Positions 27,782-41,148 are shown, counted from the stretch's first letter. The stretch is 64,000 bases of DNA from Halotalea alkalilenta DSM 17697 (GCF_000621205.1 NZ_KK211229.1:19807-83806); one strand, 5' to 3'. Translations and numbers: made by a program. The notes: a model not told the origin generated them from the sequence alone.

Positions 27782-29686
27782 GTGGATTACCCCAACCGCT
27801 TTGACGTCATCGTCATCGGCGGTGGCCATGCCGGAACCGAAGCCGCGCTCGCTGCCGCTCGCATGGGCGTCGACACCCTGCTGCTGACCCACAATGTCGA
27901 GACCCTTGGCCAGATGTCGTGCAATCCCGCCATTGGCGGGATCGGCAAGAGCCACTTGGTCAAGGAGATCGATGCGCTGGGTGGCGCCATGGCGCTGGCC
28001 ACCGATCGCGCCGGGATCCAGTTCCGTGTGCTCAACTCACGCAAGGGGCCAGCGGTGCGTGCGACGCGCGCCCAGGCAGACCGAGCGCTGTACAGGGCAG
28101 CGATCCGGGAGATGCTGGAGAACCAGCCGAACCTTTCGATCTTCCAGCAGGCGGTCAGCGATCTGATCGTCGAGGACGGCAAGGTACGCGGTGCGGTGAC
28201 CCAGGCCGGGATTCGCTTTCATGGCGAGACGGTGGTGCTGTGCACCGGCACCTTCCTCGGTGGGGTGATCCACATCGGGCTCGAAAACCACAGCGGTGGC
28301 CGCGCAGGCGACCCCAGCGCCTCCGCGCTGGCGGCGCGGCTGCGTGAGCTGCCGTTCAACGTGGCGCGGTTGAAGACCGGTACACCGCCGCGAATCGACG
28401 CCAGGAGCGTCGATTTCTCGCGCATGCAGGTGCAGCCGGGCGACACGCCGACCCCCGTGATGTCCTACATCGGCACCAGCGCGATGCAGCCGCGCCAGGT
28501 CGATTGCTTCATCGCCCATACCAACGAGCGTACCCACGAGATCATCCGCGCCAACCTCGACCGCTCGCCGATGTATTCGGGAGTGATCGAGGGCATCGGA
28601 CCGCGCTACTGCCCGTCGATCGAGGACAAGATCCATCGCTTCGCCGACAAGCAGAGCCACCAGGTATTCATCGAGCCGGAAGGCCTCACCACCCACGAGC
28701 TCTATCCCAATGGGATATCGACCTCGCTGCCGTTCGACGTCCAGCTTTCCCTGGTGCGCTCGATCGAGGGCCTGGAACGGGCACACATCACCCGTCCCGG
28801 CTATGCGATCGAGTACGACTTCTTCGATCCACGCGACCTGCATCACTCGCTCGAGACCCGCTTCGTCGAGAATTTGTTCTTCGCCGGGCAGATCAACGGC
28901 ACCACCGGCTACGAAGAGGCCGGTGCCCAGGGGCTGCTTGCCGGGCTCAACGCCGCACGCCGCGCGCAAGGCCGGGAGTGCTGGTATCCACGTCGCGACG
29001 AGGCCTACATCGGGGTGATGGTCGACGACCTGATTCGTCTCGGTACCCAAGAGCCCTATCGGATGTTCACCTCGCGCGCCGAGTACCGGCTGCTGCTGCG
29101 CGAGGACAACGCCGACCTGCGCCTGACCGAAAAGGGCCGCGAGCTCGGTCTGGTCGACGATGCACGCTATCGCGCCTTCGAGGCCAAGCGCGAGTCGATC
29201 GGGCGCGAGCAGGCCTGGCTCGCCTCGACCTGGATCCATCCGCGCACCGAGGAGGCCGAGCGGTTGGCAACTAAGCTCGGTGAGCTCACCCGCGAGCAGC
29301 GCCTGCTCGATTTGCTCAAACGTCCCGAACTCGAGTACCAGGACATCGCCGGGCTCAAGCGTGGCGACGCCCCGGTGGCGGACGCGGCGGTCGCCGAGCA
29401 GGTGCAGATCCAGGCCAAGTACCAGGGCTACATCGATCGCCAGCAGGAGGAGATCGACAAGCTCAAGCGCCACGAGCAGACCCTGCTGCCGACCGATCTC
29501 GACTATGCCCGGATCGACGGACTCTCCAGTGAAATCCGCCAGAAGCTCGATCGCGCCCGGCCGCGCACGCTCGCCGAGGCCGCGCGGATCTCGGGGGTGA
29601 CGCCGGCTGCGGTATCGCTTCTGCTGATCCAGCTCAAGAAACGCGAGCGCAGCGCGCTCGCGATCGACGCCCAGGAGCGTGCCTGA
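27782..29686 (+). CDS. mnmG: tRNA uridine-5-carboxymethylaminomethyl synthesis enzyme MnmG (GidA)
   Basis: A 634-residue FAD protein that with MnmE modifies U34 of several tRNAs. The FAD-binding motif is [10 protein letters not shown] near residue 12. '[21 protein letters not shown]' follows, then '[11 protein letters not shown]', '[10 protein letters not shown]' and '[17 protein letters not shown]'. Start GTG 27782 gives [15 protein letters not shown], matching the family, and has GAGGT 8 nt upstream; a longer in-frame ATG at 27701 lies in the leader. The stop overlaps the rsmG ATG by one base. It is the first gene right of oriC. Confidence 0.96.
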   Translation: MDYPNRFDVIVIGGGHAGTEAALAAARMGVDTLLLTHNVETLGQMSCNPAIGGIGKSHLVKEIDALGGAMALATDRAGIQFRVLNSRKGPAVRATRAQADRALYRAAIREMLENQPNLSIFQQAVSDLIVEDGKVRGAVTQAGIRFHGETVVLCTGTFLGGVIHIGLENHSGGRAGDPSASALAARLRELPFNVARLKTGTPPRIDARSVDFSRMQVQPGDTPTPVMSYIGTSAMQPRQVDCFIAHTNERTHEIIRANLDRSPMYSGVIEGIGPRYCPSIEDKIHRFADKQSHQVFIEPEGLTTHELYPNGISTSLPFDVQLSLVRSIEGLERAHITRPGYAIEYDFFDPRDLHHSLETRFVENLFFAGQINGTTGYEEAGAQGLLAGLNAARRAQGRECWYPRRDEAYIGVMVDDLIRLGTQEPYRMFTSRAEYRLLLREDNADLRLTEKGRELGLVDDARYRAFEAKRESIGREQAWLASTWIHPRTEEAERLATKLGELTREQRLLDLLKRPELEYQDIAGLKRGDAPVADAAVAEQVQIQAKYQGYIDRQQEEIDKLKRHEQTLLPTDLDYARIDGLSSEIRQKLDRARPRTLAEAARISGVTPAAVSLLLIQLKKRERSALAIDAQERA

Positions 29687-30357
29687 TGGCGGGAGCGATC
29701 GACGCGTCCAGGCTCGGTGCGCTGCTCGACCAGGGCTGCGCCCAGCTCGGATTGGAACTCGATGCGGATCGCCGTGATCGGTTGCTGCGTTTCATCGCCC
29801 TGTTGCACAAGTGGAACGGCGCTTATAACCTCACCGCAGTGCGAGATCCCGAGGCGATGATCAAACGCCATCTGCTCGATAGCCTGAGCATCGCAGCGTG
29901 GGTACGCGGTCCTCGAGTGCTCGATGTCGGCGCAGGCCCCGGGCTGCCCGGGATCGTGCTGGCGATCTTCGATCCTTCGCTGGAACTCACCCTGCTCGAC
30001 AGTAACGGCAAGAAGGTGCGCTTCCAGCGCCAGGCGGTGCTCGAGCTGGGTCTCGCCAACGTGCATCCGGTGCACGAGCGGATCGAAGCCTTCACCGACG
30101 CGCACGGATTCGACCAGATCGTCAGCCGCGCCTTTGCCTCGCTCGACGATTTCATCGCCTTGAGCCGTCCGCTGCTCGGTGCCGGCGGCGAGTGGCTGGC
30201 GATGAAAGGCCGACGCGAGGTCGACGAGGAGCGGGCTCCCGCCGGGGTGGTGATCCGTGAGCGCATCTCCCTCGCGGTACCTGGCGAGGAGGGCGCGCGC
30301 CACCTGTTGCGGCTCGCGCCGGAGCATCATCTCGATCAGCAAGGAACAGCTTCGTGA
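29686..30357 (+). CDS. rsmG: 16S rRNA m7G527 methyltransferase RsmG (GidB)
   Basis: A 223-residue SAM-dependent methyltransferase of 16S rRNA G527. The SAM motif DVGAGPGLPGIVLA is at about residue 81, preceded by 'FIALLHKWNGAYNLTAVRDP' and 'RHLLDSLSIA', and followed by 'VSRAFASLDDFI'. The ATG overlaps the mnmG stop (TGATG) and its own stop overlaps the parA GTG, so the three genes are translationally coupled. Confidence 0.95.
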   Translation: MAGAIDASRLGALLDQGCAQLGLELDADRRDRLLRFIALLHKWNGAYNLTAVRDPEAMIKRHLLDSLSIAAWVRGPRVLDVGAGPGLPGIVLAIFDPSLELTLLDSNGKKVRFQRQAVLELGLANVHPVHERIEAFTDAHGFDQIVSRAFASLDDFIALSRPLLGAGGEWLAMKGRREVDEERAPAGVVIRERISLAVPGEEGARHLLRLAPEHHLDQQGTAS

Positions 30358-31124
30358 CCCAGATCATCGCGCTGACCAACCAGAAAGGCGGTGTGGGCAA
30401 GACCACTACGGCGGTCAATCTCGCTGCCGCCCTCGGTGCGCTGAAGCGCAAGGTGCTGCTGGTCGATCTCGACCCACAGGGCCATGCCACCATGGGCAGC
30501 GGGGTCGACAAGCACGACCTGCCCAACGGCGGCGCCCTCGACGTGCTGCTCGGCGAGATCAGCGCGCGTGAGGCGATCGTGCGCTGCCCCACGGCGGGCT
30601 ATCACCTGCTGCCCGGCAATGGCGACCTCACTGCCGCCGAGGTCAGCCTGCTCGACTTCGAGCATCGTGAACGGCGCCTGGCCAAGGCGCTCGACGAGGT
30701 CAGCGGCGACTACGATGTGGTGCTGATCGATTGCCCACCGTCGCTCAACATGCTCACGGTCAACGCTTTGACCGCAGCGGACGGGGTACTCATCCCGCTG
30801 CAGTGCGAGTTCTACGCCCTCGAAGGGCTCTCTGCGCTGCTCGACACTGTCGAGCAGGTGCGTGCGAGCATCAATCCGACCCTGGCCATTCATGGCATCG
30901 TGCGAACCATGTACGACAATCGCATCAGCCTCACCCGGGACGTCAGCAAGCAGCTCTCCGACTATTTCGGCGACGACCTGCTGAAGACCGCCATCCCGCG
31001 CAACGTGCGCGTCGCCGAAGCGCCGAGCCACGGTCTTCCGGTGACCAAGTACGCCAAGCTCTCGCGCGGCAGCCACGCCTATCGGGTGCTGGCCAAGGAG
31101 CTGATCAAAAGGCTCTCGCTATGA
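30354..31124 (+). CDS. parA: Chromosome-partitioning ATPase ParA (Soj)
   Basis: A 256-residue Walker-type ATPase. The deviant Walker A KGGVGKTT is at 11-18, 'VLLVDLDPQGHAT' forms the A' region, and 'DVVLIDCPPSLNMLT' the B region. Short length without an N-terminal HTH marks it as a chromosomal Soj type. The GTG start overlaps the rsmG stop. With ParB it segregates origins, consistent with the nearby oriC. Confidence 0.95.
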   Translation: MTQIIALTNQKGGVGKTTTAVNLAAALGALKRKVLLVDLDPQGHATMGSGVDKHDLPNGGALDVLLGEISAREAIVRCPTAGYHLLPGNGDLTAAEVSLLDFEHRERRLAKALDEVSGDYDVVLIDCPPSLNMLTVNALTAADGVLIPLQCEFYALEGLSALLDTVEQVRASINPTLAIHGIVRTMYDNRISLTRDVSKQLSDYFGDDLLKTAIPRNVRVAEAPSHGLPVTKYAKLSRGSHAYRVLAKELIKRLSL

Positions 31125-31179
31125 AACGCCATGTCTCGTCCACGCCTGCCTTGCCGGCATCCGCAGAGGGGAATCTCGC

Positions 31180-32115
31180 ATGACACGCAAGCGCGCACTG
31201 GGACGCGGGCTCGATGCGCTGATCGGCGCGCGGGGCCGCAGCCGTACGCCGCTCGACGAGGTGAGCGTCGACGAGCGGCATGCCGATCCAGCCGAAGCCC
31301 CGGCCGATGTTTCCCCCCGCTCGGCGGAGGAGCACGCAGAGCGGCTGCTGCGGCTCGAGCTCGGCGCGCTGAGCCGCGGCCGCTACCAGCCGCGAAGGGA
31401 GTTCGATCGCGAACGGCTCGATGAGCTCGCCGCCTCGATCAAGCACCGTGGCGTGATGCAGCCGATCGTGGTGCGTCCGCTCGCCGGTAAGGGCGAGCGC
31501 CAGCGCTACGAGATCATCGCTGGCGAGCGTCGCTGGCGCGCGGCGCAGCTCGCTGGGCTCGAGGTGATTCCAGCAGTGGTTCGGGAATTGGACGACGAGT
31601 CCGCGCTGGCGCTGGCGCTGATCGAGAACATCCAGCGCGAGGATTTGAGCGCGATCGACGAAGCGCTGGCGCTGAAGAGGCTGATCGACGAGTTCGCCCT
31701 CACCCAGCAGCAGGTCGCCGAGGCGGTCGGCAAGTCGCGCGCCCAGGTGGCCAACCTGCTGCGACTGCTGGCGCTGGAGGCGGAGGTGCAGGGCATGCTG
31801 GAGCGCGGCGAGCTGGACGTTGGCCACGCCCGGGCGCTGCTGCCATTGAAGGGTGCGCGGCAGCGTCACGCTGCTCGTGACGTGGTGGCACGCGGGCTTA
31901 CCGTGCGTCAGACCGAGTCGATGGTACGTCGGCTGCTATCGCCGCCGGCGAAGGAGTCCCGCAGCACGGCGGACGTCGCCCAGCTCGAGAACCGTCTCGG
32001 CGAGCTGCTCGGCGCCGCGGTGAAGATCGATCATGGTGCATCCGGCAAGGGCAAGGTACTGATCAAGTACTCGAGCCTCGACGAGCTGGACGGAATACTC
32101 GCCCATATCCGCTGA
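31180..32115 (+). CDS. parB: Chromosome-partitioning protein ParB (Spo0J)
   Basis: A 311-residue parS-binding CTPase. The N-terminal 'KRALGRGLDALIG' tail contacts ParA. 'YQPRREFDRERLDELAASI' and 'YEIIAGERRWRAAQLAGL' form the CTP domain, where GERR is the key motif. The HTH 'TQQQVAEAVGKSRAQVANLLRLL' follows, and the C-terminal dimerisation domain ends 'YSSLDELDGILAHI'. A serviceable ribosome site (GAGGGGAA) precedes the ATG. I saw no parS palindrome in adjacent intergenic sequence. Confidence 0.95.
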   Translation: MTRKRALGRGLDALIGARGRSRTPLDEVSVDERHADPAEAPADVSPRSAEEHAERLLRLELGALSRGRYQPRREFDRERLDELAASIKHRGVMQPIVVRPLAGKGERQRYEIIAGERRWRAAQLAGLEVIPAVVRELDDESALALALIENIQREDLSAIDEALALKRLIDEFALTQQQVAEAVGKSRAQVANLLRLLALEAEVQGMLERGELDVGHARALLPLKGARQRHAARDVVARGLTVRQTESMVRRLLSPPAKESRSTADVAQLENRLGELLGAAVKIDHGASGKGKVLIKYSSLDELDGILAHIR

Positions 32116-32140
32116 GGTGATGGGTGGTTCGATGCCTGGG

Positions 32141-32199
32141 CTGCGGCATTTTGCCGCAGATTCACTGGAATCAGCGCTCAGCGGGCTTAAATCAAGCCC
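32141..32199 (+). terminator. Two hairpins after parB
   Basis: CTGCGGCA/TGCCGCAG with a 3-nt loop (32141-32159) and GGGCTT/AAGCCC with a 5-nt loop (32183-32199) lie between parB and the atp promoter. Neither has a long U-tract, but their position suits separation of the two transcription units. Confidence 0.5.
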
Positions 32200-32227
32200 A
32201 AGAGGCAGGCTTCCGACCAACATTGCA

Positions 32228-32256
32228 TTGAAGCGCATCTGTGCGCGCCTTATAAT
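32228..32256 (+). promoter_or_regulatory. Sigma-70 promoter of the atp operon
   Basis: TTGAAG at 32228-32233 and a perfect TATAAT at 32251-32256 have exact 17-bp spacing. The start point would be near 32263, giving a leader of about 80 nt before atpI. Confidence 0.75.
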
Positions 32257-32343
32257 TCGCCGGAATTTTGAAGCCGAACCTTGGCTTGCGCGCATTCTAA
32301 GCGCCAGGCGCCGCCCGGAAAGACAGTCGAGTACTTGGACATC

Positions 32344-32763
32344 ATGCAGCGAGTGAGTTCCGCGGTACATCGCCAAAGAAAGCCGCGCGACACCTTGCCG
32401 TTCAAGATCGTGTCGGTTCAGTCGGCCGTGGGAATGGCGGCGGCACTGGTCGCGTTGCTTGCGATCGACCAACAGGCCGCCTTCAGCGCGTTCTCCGGTG
32501 CGTTGGTCAGCGTGATTCCCTGCTTCTATTTCGCTTGGCAGTTTTCGCGTGTCTACTCGGCTCGTGCCGCGCAAGGTTCCGTCGGCACGCTCTATCGTGC
32601 GGAAGCGGGTAAGTTCGGTTTGACGGTGGCACTCTTCGCGATCGTGTTCGCGCTAGTGCCCCCCTCAAACCCAGCTTCGTTCTTTTGTGCTTACGTGGCG
32701 ACCTCCCTTGCGCACTGGCTAGCCCCCTGGCTGCTGCGCGGGCTGGTCGGCCGCCGGATTTGA
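32344..32763 (+). CDS. atpI: ATP synthase accessory protein I
   Basis: A 139-residue small membrane protein with about four hydrophobic segments (AVGMAAALVALLAI; GALVSVIPCFYFAWQ; FGLTVALFAIVFALV; CAYVATSLAHWLAPWL). It has the length and layout of AtpI, the assembly factor for the c-ring, and sits first in the atp operon. ATG 32344 begins MQRVSS; an in-frame TTG three codons upstream is also possible, since no strong ribosome site decides. Sequence conservation is low in this family, so position carries much of the call. Confidence 0.85.
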   Translation: MQRVSSAVHRQRKPRDTLPFKIVSVQSAVGMAAALVALLAIDQQAAFSAFSGALVSVIPCFYFAWQFSRVYSARAAQGSVGTLYRAEAGKFGLTVALFAIVFALVPPSNPASFFCAYVATSLAHWLAPWLLRGLVGRRI

Positions 32764-33600
<837 letters not shown>

Positions 33601-33707
33601 AAGGAATCATCGAGCTCGCGCCGCGTGGCGCAGTCCGGTCTGGCCGACGCCGACCACTCTGCGCCGGGGCGCTGGATCGATCGACGTCGTGCGCGATGCC
33701 TCGGTGA

Positions 33708-33998
<291 letters not shown>

Positions 33999-34080
33999 TC
34001 CGCCAGTGCCGGGCGGGTTCTAACCAACTGGCTCGGCTCTCACGATTCCGGTCACCACGAATTGTCAAAGGTACTCGCCT

Positions 34081-34551
34081 GTGAACATCAACCTGACACT
34101 CATCGGACAAGCGATCTCGTTCGCGATCTTTGTCTGGTTCTGCATGAAGTACGTGTGGCCGCCGATCTCCAGTGCGCTCGCAGAGCGTGAGAAGAAGATC
34201 GCCGAAGGTCTCAATGCCGCAGATCGTGCCAAGCAGGAACTCGACCGCGCCCAGGCCGAAGCCGAGCAGATCCTGCGCGAGACGCGTGACGAGGCAGCCA
34301 AGATCGTCGAGCAAGCGCGTTCGCGCTCGAACAAGATGATCGAGGAAGCACGCGAGACCGCGCGGGTGGAAGGTCAGCGAATGATCGACAGCGCCCGTGC
34401 CGAGATCGAGCAGGAAGTGCAGAGCGCCAAGCTCGCGCTGCGCGCGCAGGTCGCGTCGCTCGCCGTGCAGGGTGCTGAACGGATCCTCGAGTCCTCCGTC
34501 GATGAGAAGAAGCACGCTGATCTTCTCGACAAGCTCGCCGCCGAGCTCTGA
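34081..34551 (+). CDS. atpF: F1Fo ATP synthase subunit b
   Basis: A 156-residue stator subunit with one N-terminal membrane helix ([22 protein letters not shown]) and a long charged coiled coil (about residues 30-150). The start is GTG, giving the usual MNINLTL opening. It is 82 bp after atpE and 11 bp before atpH. Confidence 0.96.
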   Translation: MNINLTLIGQAISFAIFVWFCMKYVWPPISSALAEREKKIAEGLNAADRAKQELDRAQAEAEQILRETRDEAAKIVEQARSRSNKMIEEARETARVEGQRMIDSARAEIEQEVQSAKLALRAQVASLAVQGAERILESSVDEKKHADLLDKLAAEL

Positions 34552-34562
34552 AGGAGGATTTC

Positions 34563-35105
34563 ATGGCACAGTCGAATCCCGCTACGGTCGCCAGGCCTTA
34601 CGCCAAGGCAGCCTTCGAAACGGCGGTTGCACAGGGTGACCTGAGCAACTGGTCGAAGATGCTCGAGCTTCTCGCCTGCGTCGTTCTGGATCCTCGCGTC
34701 GAAAGCGTGATCGAAGATCCGCGTCACGCACCGAGCCGCACGGCGGAAATCCTCGTCGAACTCTGCGGCGACCAGCTCGACGCTCGGGGCGCCAACTTCG
34801 TTGCCCTGCTCGCCGAGAACGGGCGACTGGCGGCGCTGGCCGAGATATTTGAACAGTTCGAGGCTGCTCGCGCTGAGCACGAGCGCCGCGTCGAGGTCGA
34901 AATCATCAGCGCCTTTGCCTTGAGCGATGCGCAGCAGGGCAAGCTCGTGCGAGCGCTCAAGAAGCGCCTCGACCGTGAAATCTCTATCACCACTTCAGTG
35001 GACGGCTCGCTGATCGGCGGTGTCATCATCCATACAGGCGATACCGTCATCGACGGGTCGCTGCGTGGACGATTGGCGCAGCTCGAGAGCAGTCTGAACG
35101 CCTGA
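34563..35105 (+). CDS. atpH: F1Fo ATP synthase subunit delta
   Basis: A 180-residue peripheral stator subunit linking F1 to subunit b. It shows '[15 protein letters not shown]' at the start and the conserved '[26 protein letters not shown]' C-terminal region (shown here to identify the family). AAGGAGG precedes the ATG. It is followed 16 bp later by atpA. Confidence 0.95.
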   Translation: MAQSNPATVARPYAKAAFETAVAQGDLSNWSKMLELLACVVLDPRVESVIEDPRHAPSRTAEILVELCGDQLDARGANFVALLAENGRLAALAEIFEQFEAARAEHERRVEVEIISAFALSDAQQGKLVRALKKRLDREISITTSVDGSLIGGVIIHTGDTVIDGSLRGRLAQLESSLNA

Positions 35106-35121
35106 GGTCAGGGGACATGGC

Positions 35122-36663
35122 ATGCAGCAACTGAATCCTTCCGAAATCAGCGACATCATCAAGAGCCGGATCGAAAAGCTCGATGCCGGTCTTGAAGCCC
35201 ACAACGAGGGCACCATCGTCAGCGTCGCCGACGGCATCGTCACCGTCCATGGGCTGACCGACGCCATGTACGGCGAGATGATCGAGTTCCCTGGCGATGT
35301 CTACGGCATGGTGCTCAACCTCGAGCGCGACAGCGTAGGCATCGTGGTGCTCGGCGACTACGAGATGCTCACCGAGGGCATGATCGGCAAGTGCACCGGC
35401 CGCATCCTCGAAGTGCCGGTCGGCCCCGAGCTGATCGGCCGCGTGGTCGATGCGCTGGGCAACCCGATCGATGGCAAGGGCGACATCAAGACCACCGAGC
35501 GTGATGCGATCGAGAAGATCGCACCCGGCGTCATCTGGCGCCAGGGCGTCGATCAGCCGGTGCAGACTGGCCTCAAAGCGATCGACGCGATGGTGCCGAT
35601 CGGTCGTGGTCAGCGCGAGCTGATCATCGGCGACCGCCAGGTCGGCAAGTCGGCGATCGCGATCGATGCGATCATCAACCAGAAAGGCAAGGGCATCGTC
35701 TGCGTCTACGTGGCCATCGGCCAGAAGCAGTCGACCATCGCCAACATGGTGCGCAAGCTCGAAGACAACGGCGCGATGGGTCACACCATCATCGTCGCCG
35801 CCGGCGCCGCCGACCCTGCCGCGATGCAGTATCTCGCGCCCTACGCCGGCTGCACCATGGGCGAGTACTTCCGCGATCGCGGCCAGGACGCGCTGATCGT
35901 CTATGACGATCTGACCAAGCAGGCCTGGGCCTATCGCCAGATCTCGCTGCTGCTCAAGCGCCCGCCGGGCCGCGAAGCCTATCCCGGCGACGTCTTCTAT
36001 CTTCACTCGCGTCTGCTCGAGCGCGCCTCGCGCGTCAGCGCCGCGTACGTCGAAGAGTTCACCAAGGGTGAAGTGAAAGGCCAGACCGGTTCGTTGACCG
36101 CGCTGCCGATCATCGAGACCCAGGGCGGAGACGTTTCGGCGTTCGTTCCGACCAACGTGATCTCGATCACCGATGGTCAGATCTTCCTCGAGACCAACCT
36201 GTTCAACTCGGGCGTGCGCCCGGCGATCAACGCCGGTCTCTCGGTCTCCCGTGTCGGTGGCGCGGCGCAGACCAAGGCGATCAAGAAGCTCGGCGGCGGC
36301 GTGCGCCTGGCGCTGGCGCAGTATCGCGAGCTGGCGGCGTTCTCGCAGTTCGCCTCCGACCTCGACGAAGCCACCCGCAAGCAGCTCGAGCACGGCCAGC
36401 GCGTCACCGAACTGATGAAGCAGAAGCAGTTCGCGCCGATGTCGGTCGCTGAAATGTCGGTATCGCTGTACACCGCCAACGAAGGCTACCTGAACGACGT
36501 GGCGGTCAGCGACGTACTGGTCTTCGAACGCGATCTGCTCGAGTACATGCACACCGAGCATGCCGGGCTGCTGGACAAGATCAACCAGAAGGGCGGCTAC
36601 GACGACGAGATCCAGAAAGGTCTCAAGGAAGCCGTCGAGAGCTTCAAGGCGACCCGCAACTAA
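35122..36663 (+). CDS. atpA: F1Fo ATP synthase subunit alpha
   Basis: A 513-residue non-catalytic nucleotide-binding F1 subunit, same length as in E. coli. Walker A is GDRQVGKS near residue 169; '[18 protein letters not shown]' is the Walker B region and '[17 protein letters not shown]' carries the arginine finger. Strong codon bias toward C/G third positions is typical of a highly expressed gene and also produces a long antisense open frame. Confidence 0.98.
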   Translation: MQQLNPSEISDIIKSRIEKLDAGLEAHNEGTIVSVADGIVTVHGLTDAMYGEMIEFPGDVYGMVLNLERDSVGIVVLGDYEMLTEGMIGKCTGRILEVPVGPELIGRVVDALGNPIDGKGDIKTTERDAIEKIAPGVIWRQGVDQPVQTGLKAIDAMVPIGRGQRELIIGDRQVGKSAIAIDAIINQKGKGIVCVYVAIGQKQSTIANMVRKLEDNGAMGHTIIVAAGAADPAAMQYLAPYAGCTMGEYFRDRGQDALIVYDDLTKQAWAYRQISLLLKRPPGREAYPGDVFYLHSRLLERASRVSAAYVEEFTKGEVKGQTGSLTALPIIETQGGDVSAFVPTNVISITDGQIFLETNLFNSGVRPAINAGLSVSRVGGAAQTKAIKKLGGGVRLALAQYRELAAFSQFASDLDEATRKQLEHGQRVTELMKQKQFAPMSVAEMSVSLYTANEGYLNDVAVSDVLVFERDLLEYMHTEHAGLLDKINQKGGYDDEIQKGLKEAVESFKATRN

Positions 36664-36802
36664 GCAAGGCTAGGTGGGGGCGGGTGCGCCCCACCGATGC
36701 TCTAGGGAGGCGTGCCGGATCGCTCCGGACGCCACCAGCGAACGTGGCGCGGCGGGTTCCAGCCTCAAGCAACACGTTTCCGGGTTCGTACAGGAGATCG
36801 CC

Positions 36803-37675
36803 ATGGCAGCCGGAAAAGAGATCAAGCAACAGATCGGCAGCATCAAGAACACGCAGAAGATCACCAGTGCGATGGAGATGGTCGCTGCGTCGAAGATGCG
36901 CCGGGCTCAGGAGCGTATGGCGGCGAGTCAGCCCTATGCGCGCAAGGTTCGCGAGGTGTGCTATCACACCGCCGGTGCGAACCTGGATTATCGCCATCCC
37001 TACTTGATGCAGCGTGAGCTCAAGCGCGTTGGCTTGATCATCGTCACCACCGACCGTGGGCTGTGCGGTGGGCTCAACGTCAACGTGTTCAAGGCCGCGC
37101 TGAGCGAAGCCAAGCGCTATCACGATCAGGGTATCGAGGTAGCCTTCTGCGCGATCGGCAGCAAGGGCACGAGCTTCTTCAAGAAGTACGGCGGCGAGCT
37201 GATGGCCTCCAAGTCGGGCCTGGGCGATGCCCCCGATGTCGGTGCCCTGCTCGGCAGTATCAAGGTGATGCTCGATGCCTTCGACGAAGGCAAGCTGGAT
37301 CGGCTGGTGCTGGTCGCGAACGAGTTCGTCAACACCATGACGCAGAAGCCGGTCGTTCGTCAGCTGCTGCCGCTCGAGGCCAACCCCGAGGAAGCGCCGG
37401 TGGCGACCAAGGGGAGCTGGTTCTATCTCTTCGAGCCTGAGGATCCGAAAGTGATCCTCGATGGACTGCTGGTGCGCTACGTCGAATCACAGGTCTATCA
37501 GGCCGTGGTCGAGAATATCGCTTGTGAGCAGGCGGCTCGGATGATCGCGATGAAGAATGCCTCCGACAACGCTGGTGAAATCATCAGCGACCTGCAGTTG
37601 GCCTATAACAAGGCGCGTCAGGCGGCGATCACCCAAGAGATCTCCGAGATTGTTGGCGGTGCCGCGGCGGTCTGA
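36803..37675 (+). CDS. atpG: F1Fo ATP synthase subunit gamma
   Basis: A 290-residue central rotor stalk. The N-terminal coiled coil '[20 protein letters not shown]' and the C-terminal '[20 protein letters not shown]' are diagnostic. ATG 36803 with AGGAGA upstream fits the family start; an in-frame extension back to 36674 has no support. 139 bp separate it from atpA without another gene. Confidence 0.97.
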   Translation: MAAGKEIKQQIGSIKNTQKITSAMEMVAASKMRRAQERMAASQPYARKVREVCYHTAGANLDYRHPYLMQRELKRVGLIIVTTDRGLCGGLNVNVFKAALSEAKRYHDQGIEVAFCAIGSKGTSFFKKYGGELMASKSGLGDAPDVGALLGSIKVMLDAFDEGKLDRLVLVANEFVNTMTQKPVVRQLLPLEANPEEAPVATKGSWFYLFEPEDPKVILDGLLVRYVESQVYQAVVENIACEQAARMIAMKNASDNAGEIISDLQLAYNKARQAAITQEISEIVGGAAAV

Positions 37676-37725
37676 TGCCGAAGGCGACGCCGCCCATGGA
37701 TCATTCGACATGCCTGGCGGCATGA

Positions 37726-39129
<1,404 letters not shown>

Positions 39130-39179
39130 GCATCCCTTCATTCGACGCCGTCCCTGGGCGGCGTCGGTAGGAGACAGAG

Positions 39180-39602
39180 ATGGCAAACAGCTTCCAGTGC
39201 GACATCGTCAGCGTCGAGACAGCGATCTTTTCCGGTAAGGTGTCGCAGGTCGTCGTCACCGGCAGCGAAGGTGAGCTGGGCATTCGCGCGGGCCACGAGC
39301 CGCTGCTGACCCTGCTGGCGCCGGGGCCGGTGCAAGTGACTCGCGAAGGTGGCCAGGAGGAGGTGTTCTACGTCTCCGGTGGCTTCCTCGAGGTACAGCC
39401 GGACATGGTGTCGATCCTCGCCGATACGGCCGCGCGGGCGCGCGACCTCGACGAGGCTTCCGCGCAGCGTGTACGCGACGAGGCGCAGCGGGCGATCGGC
39501 GATAAGAAAGCCCAGCTCGACTATTCGAGCGCGCTTGCCGACATCGCCGAGGCCAACGCACGGCTTCGCACCCTCAACGAGCTCAAGCGCCGCAAGTCCT
39601 GA
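39180..39602 (+). CDS. atpC: F1Fo ATP synthase subunit epsilon
   Basis: A 140-residue regulatory rotor subunit: an N-terminal beta sandwich (CDIVSVETAIFSGKVSQVVV; GELGIRAGHEPLLTLLAPG) and a C-terminal helical hairpin (from about residue 88). TAGGAGACAGAG precedes the ATG. It closes the complete nine-gene operon. Confidence 0.96.
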   Translation: MANSFQCDIVSVETAIFSGKVSQVVVTGSEGELGIRAGHEPLLTLLAPGPVQVTREGGQEEVFYVSGGFLEVQPDMVSILADTAARARDLDEASAQRVRDEAQRAIGDKKAQLDYSSALADIAEANARLRTLNELKRRKS

Positions 39603-39620
39603 TCGCTGATGTCGTTCCAG

Positions 39621-39653
39621 ACGCCCTGGCCTTGGCCGGGGCGTTTGCGTTTT
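39621..39653 (+). terminator. Terminator of the atp operon
   Basis: ACGCCCTGGCC and GGCCGGGGCGT form an 11-bp stem with one mismatch and a 2-nt apical gap, followed by TTTGCGTTTT. It starts 19 bp after the atpC stop. Confidence 0.75.
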
Positions 39654-39774
39654 AACCGTTTTGACGCGTGCCGCCGGTCGCCGCGCTGTGGTGTAATCCC
39701 TCCATTCCCGGCCGGCGTTGCTCGATGCATCGCTGTGCTATGTCTCCATTCAACCGATTTTCCGCGGAGTATCC

Positions 39775-41133
39775 ATGTCCCTCGATGTCGTGATCCTCGC
39801 CGCCGGCCAAGGCAGCCGGATGCGCTCCAGGCTGCCCAAGGTTCTTCACCCGCTTGCCGGCCGGCCGATGCTGCAGAGGGTGGTAGACGCAGCCAGGACG
39901 CTCGGGGATGCGCGCCTGCACGTCGTGATCGGACACGGTGCAAAGCGGATCGAGACGGCGTTCGAAGGCCAGGGCCTGGATTTCGTGGTGCAGTCCGAGC
40001 AGCTGGGTACTGGTCACGCGGTGGCCCAGGCGCTGGCGTCGCTTGGCGACGGCCCGGTGCTGGTGCTCTACGGTGATGTGCCGCTGATCCGGGGCGAAAC
40101 CCTCGAGCGACTGATCGAAGGGCTCGATCACGACCGGCTCAATCTGCTCACCGTCGAACTCGCCGATCCCTCCGGCTATGGACGGATCATTCGCGATGGG
40201 AGTGGGCGGATCACGAGCATCGTCGAGCACAAGGACGCAAGCTTGGAGCAGCGTCGGGTGCGCGAGTGCAATACCGGTATTCTCGCCACCACTGGAGCGC
40301 TGCTGAAGCGCTGGCTGCCGAAGCTCTCCTCGGCCAATGCCCAGGGCGAGTACTACCTCACCGATATCGTCGCCATGGCGCGGTGCGAGGGTATCGAGAT
40401 CGACGCGACCCAGCCCGAGCGTGTCCAGGAGGTCGAAGGCGTCAATGACCGGATTCAGCTCGCCGCGCTCGAGCGTCTGCTGCAGCGTGAACAGGCCGAG
40501 CGGGTGATGGCCGAGGGCGCAACGCTCAGCGACCCTTCCCGCTTCGAACTGCGTGGCTCGCTCGAAGTCGGGTTCGACGTCTCGATCGACGTTGGCTGCG
40601 TGTTCGAAGGCGAGGTGAGCCTGGGCGAGAACGTGAGCGTCGGGCCCTATTGCGTGATCCGCGATGCGAACATCGGGCCCGGCACCCGGATCGAGGCGCA
40701 CAGCGTGATCGACGGCGCCGAGATCGAAGGCGACAGCCAGATCGGACCCTTTGCCCGGCTGCGCCCCGGTACCGTGCTGGCCCGCGGCGTGCGGATCGGC
40801 AACTTCGTCGAAACCAAGCAGGCGCGGATCGGTGCCGGCAGCAAGGTCAACCACCTGAGCTACATCGGCGATGCGCGGATAGGCCGAGACACCAATGTCG
40901 GTGCCGGGACCATCACCTGCAACTACGATGGGGTGAACAAGCACCGCACCGAGATCGGCGACGAGGTCTTCGTCGGTTCCAATACGGCGCTGGTGGCGCC
41001 GATCACGATCGGCGATCGGGTGACTATCGCCGCTGGCTCGACGCTGACCCAGGCGGTGGAGCATGACCGATTGGTGGTCGCCCGCAGCCGCCAGGTCGAG
41101 AAGACCGGCTGGCAGCGACCCAAGAAGGGTTGA
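39775..41133 (+). CDS. glmU: Bifunctional UDP-GlcNAc pyrophosphorylase / GlcN-1-P acetyltransferase
   Basis: A 452-residue enzyme making UDP-N-acetylglucosamine for peptidoglycan and LPS. The N-terminal uridyltransferase has 'LAAGQGSRMRSRLPKVLHPL' and 'EQLGTGHAV'. The C-terminal left-handed beta helix (from about residue 250) carries acetyl transfer, with 'RPGTVLARGVRIGNFVETK' and 'NYDGVNKHRTEIGDEVFVG'. ATG 39775 with GGAG upstream gives the family MSLDVVILAAG start. Confidence 0.97.
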   Translation: MSLDVVILAAGQGSRMRSRLPKVLHPLAGRPMLQRVVDAARTLGDARLHVVIGHGAKRIETAFEGQGLDFVVQSEQLGTGHAVAQALASLGDGPVLVLYGDVPLIRGETLERLIEGLDHDRLNLLTVELADPSGYGRIIRDGSGRITSIVEHKDASLEQRRVRECNTGILATTGALLKRWLPKLSSANAQGEYYLTDIVAMARCEGIEIDATQPERVQEVEGVNDRIQLAALERLLQREQAERVMAEGATLSDPSRFELRGSLEVGFDVSIDVGCVFEGEVSLGENVSVGPYCVIRDANIGPGTRIEAHSVIDGAEIEGDSQIGPFARLRPGTVLARGVRIGNFVETKQARIGAGSKVNHLSYIGDARIGRDTNVGAGTITCNYDGVNKHRTEIGDEVFVGSNTALVAPITIGDRVTIAAGSTLTQAVEHDRLVVARSRQVEKTGWQRPKKG

Positions 41134-41148
41134 TTTCGAATTGAAACA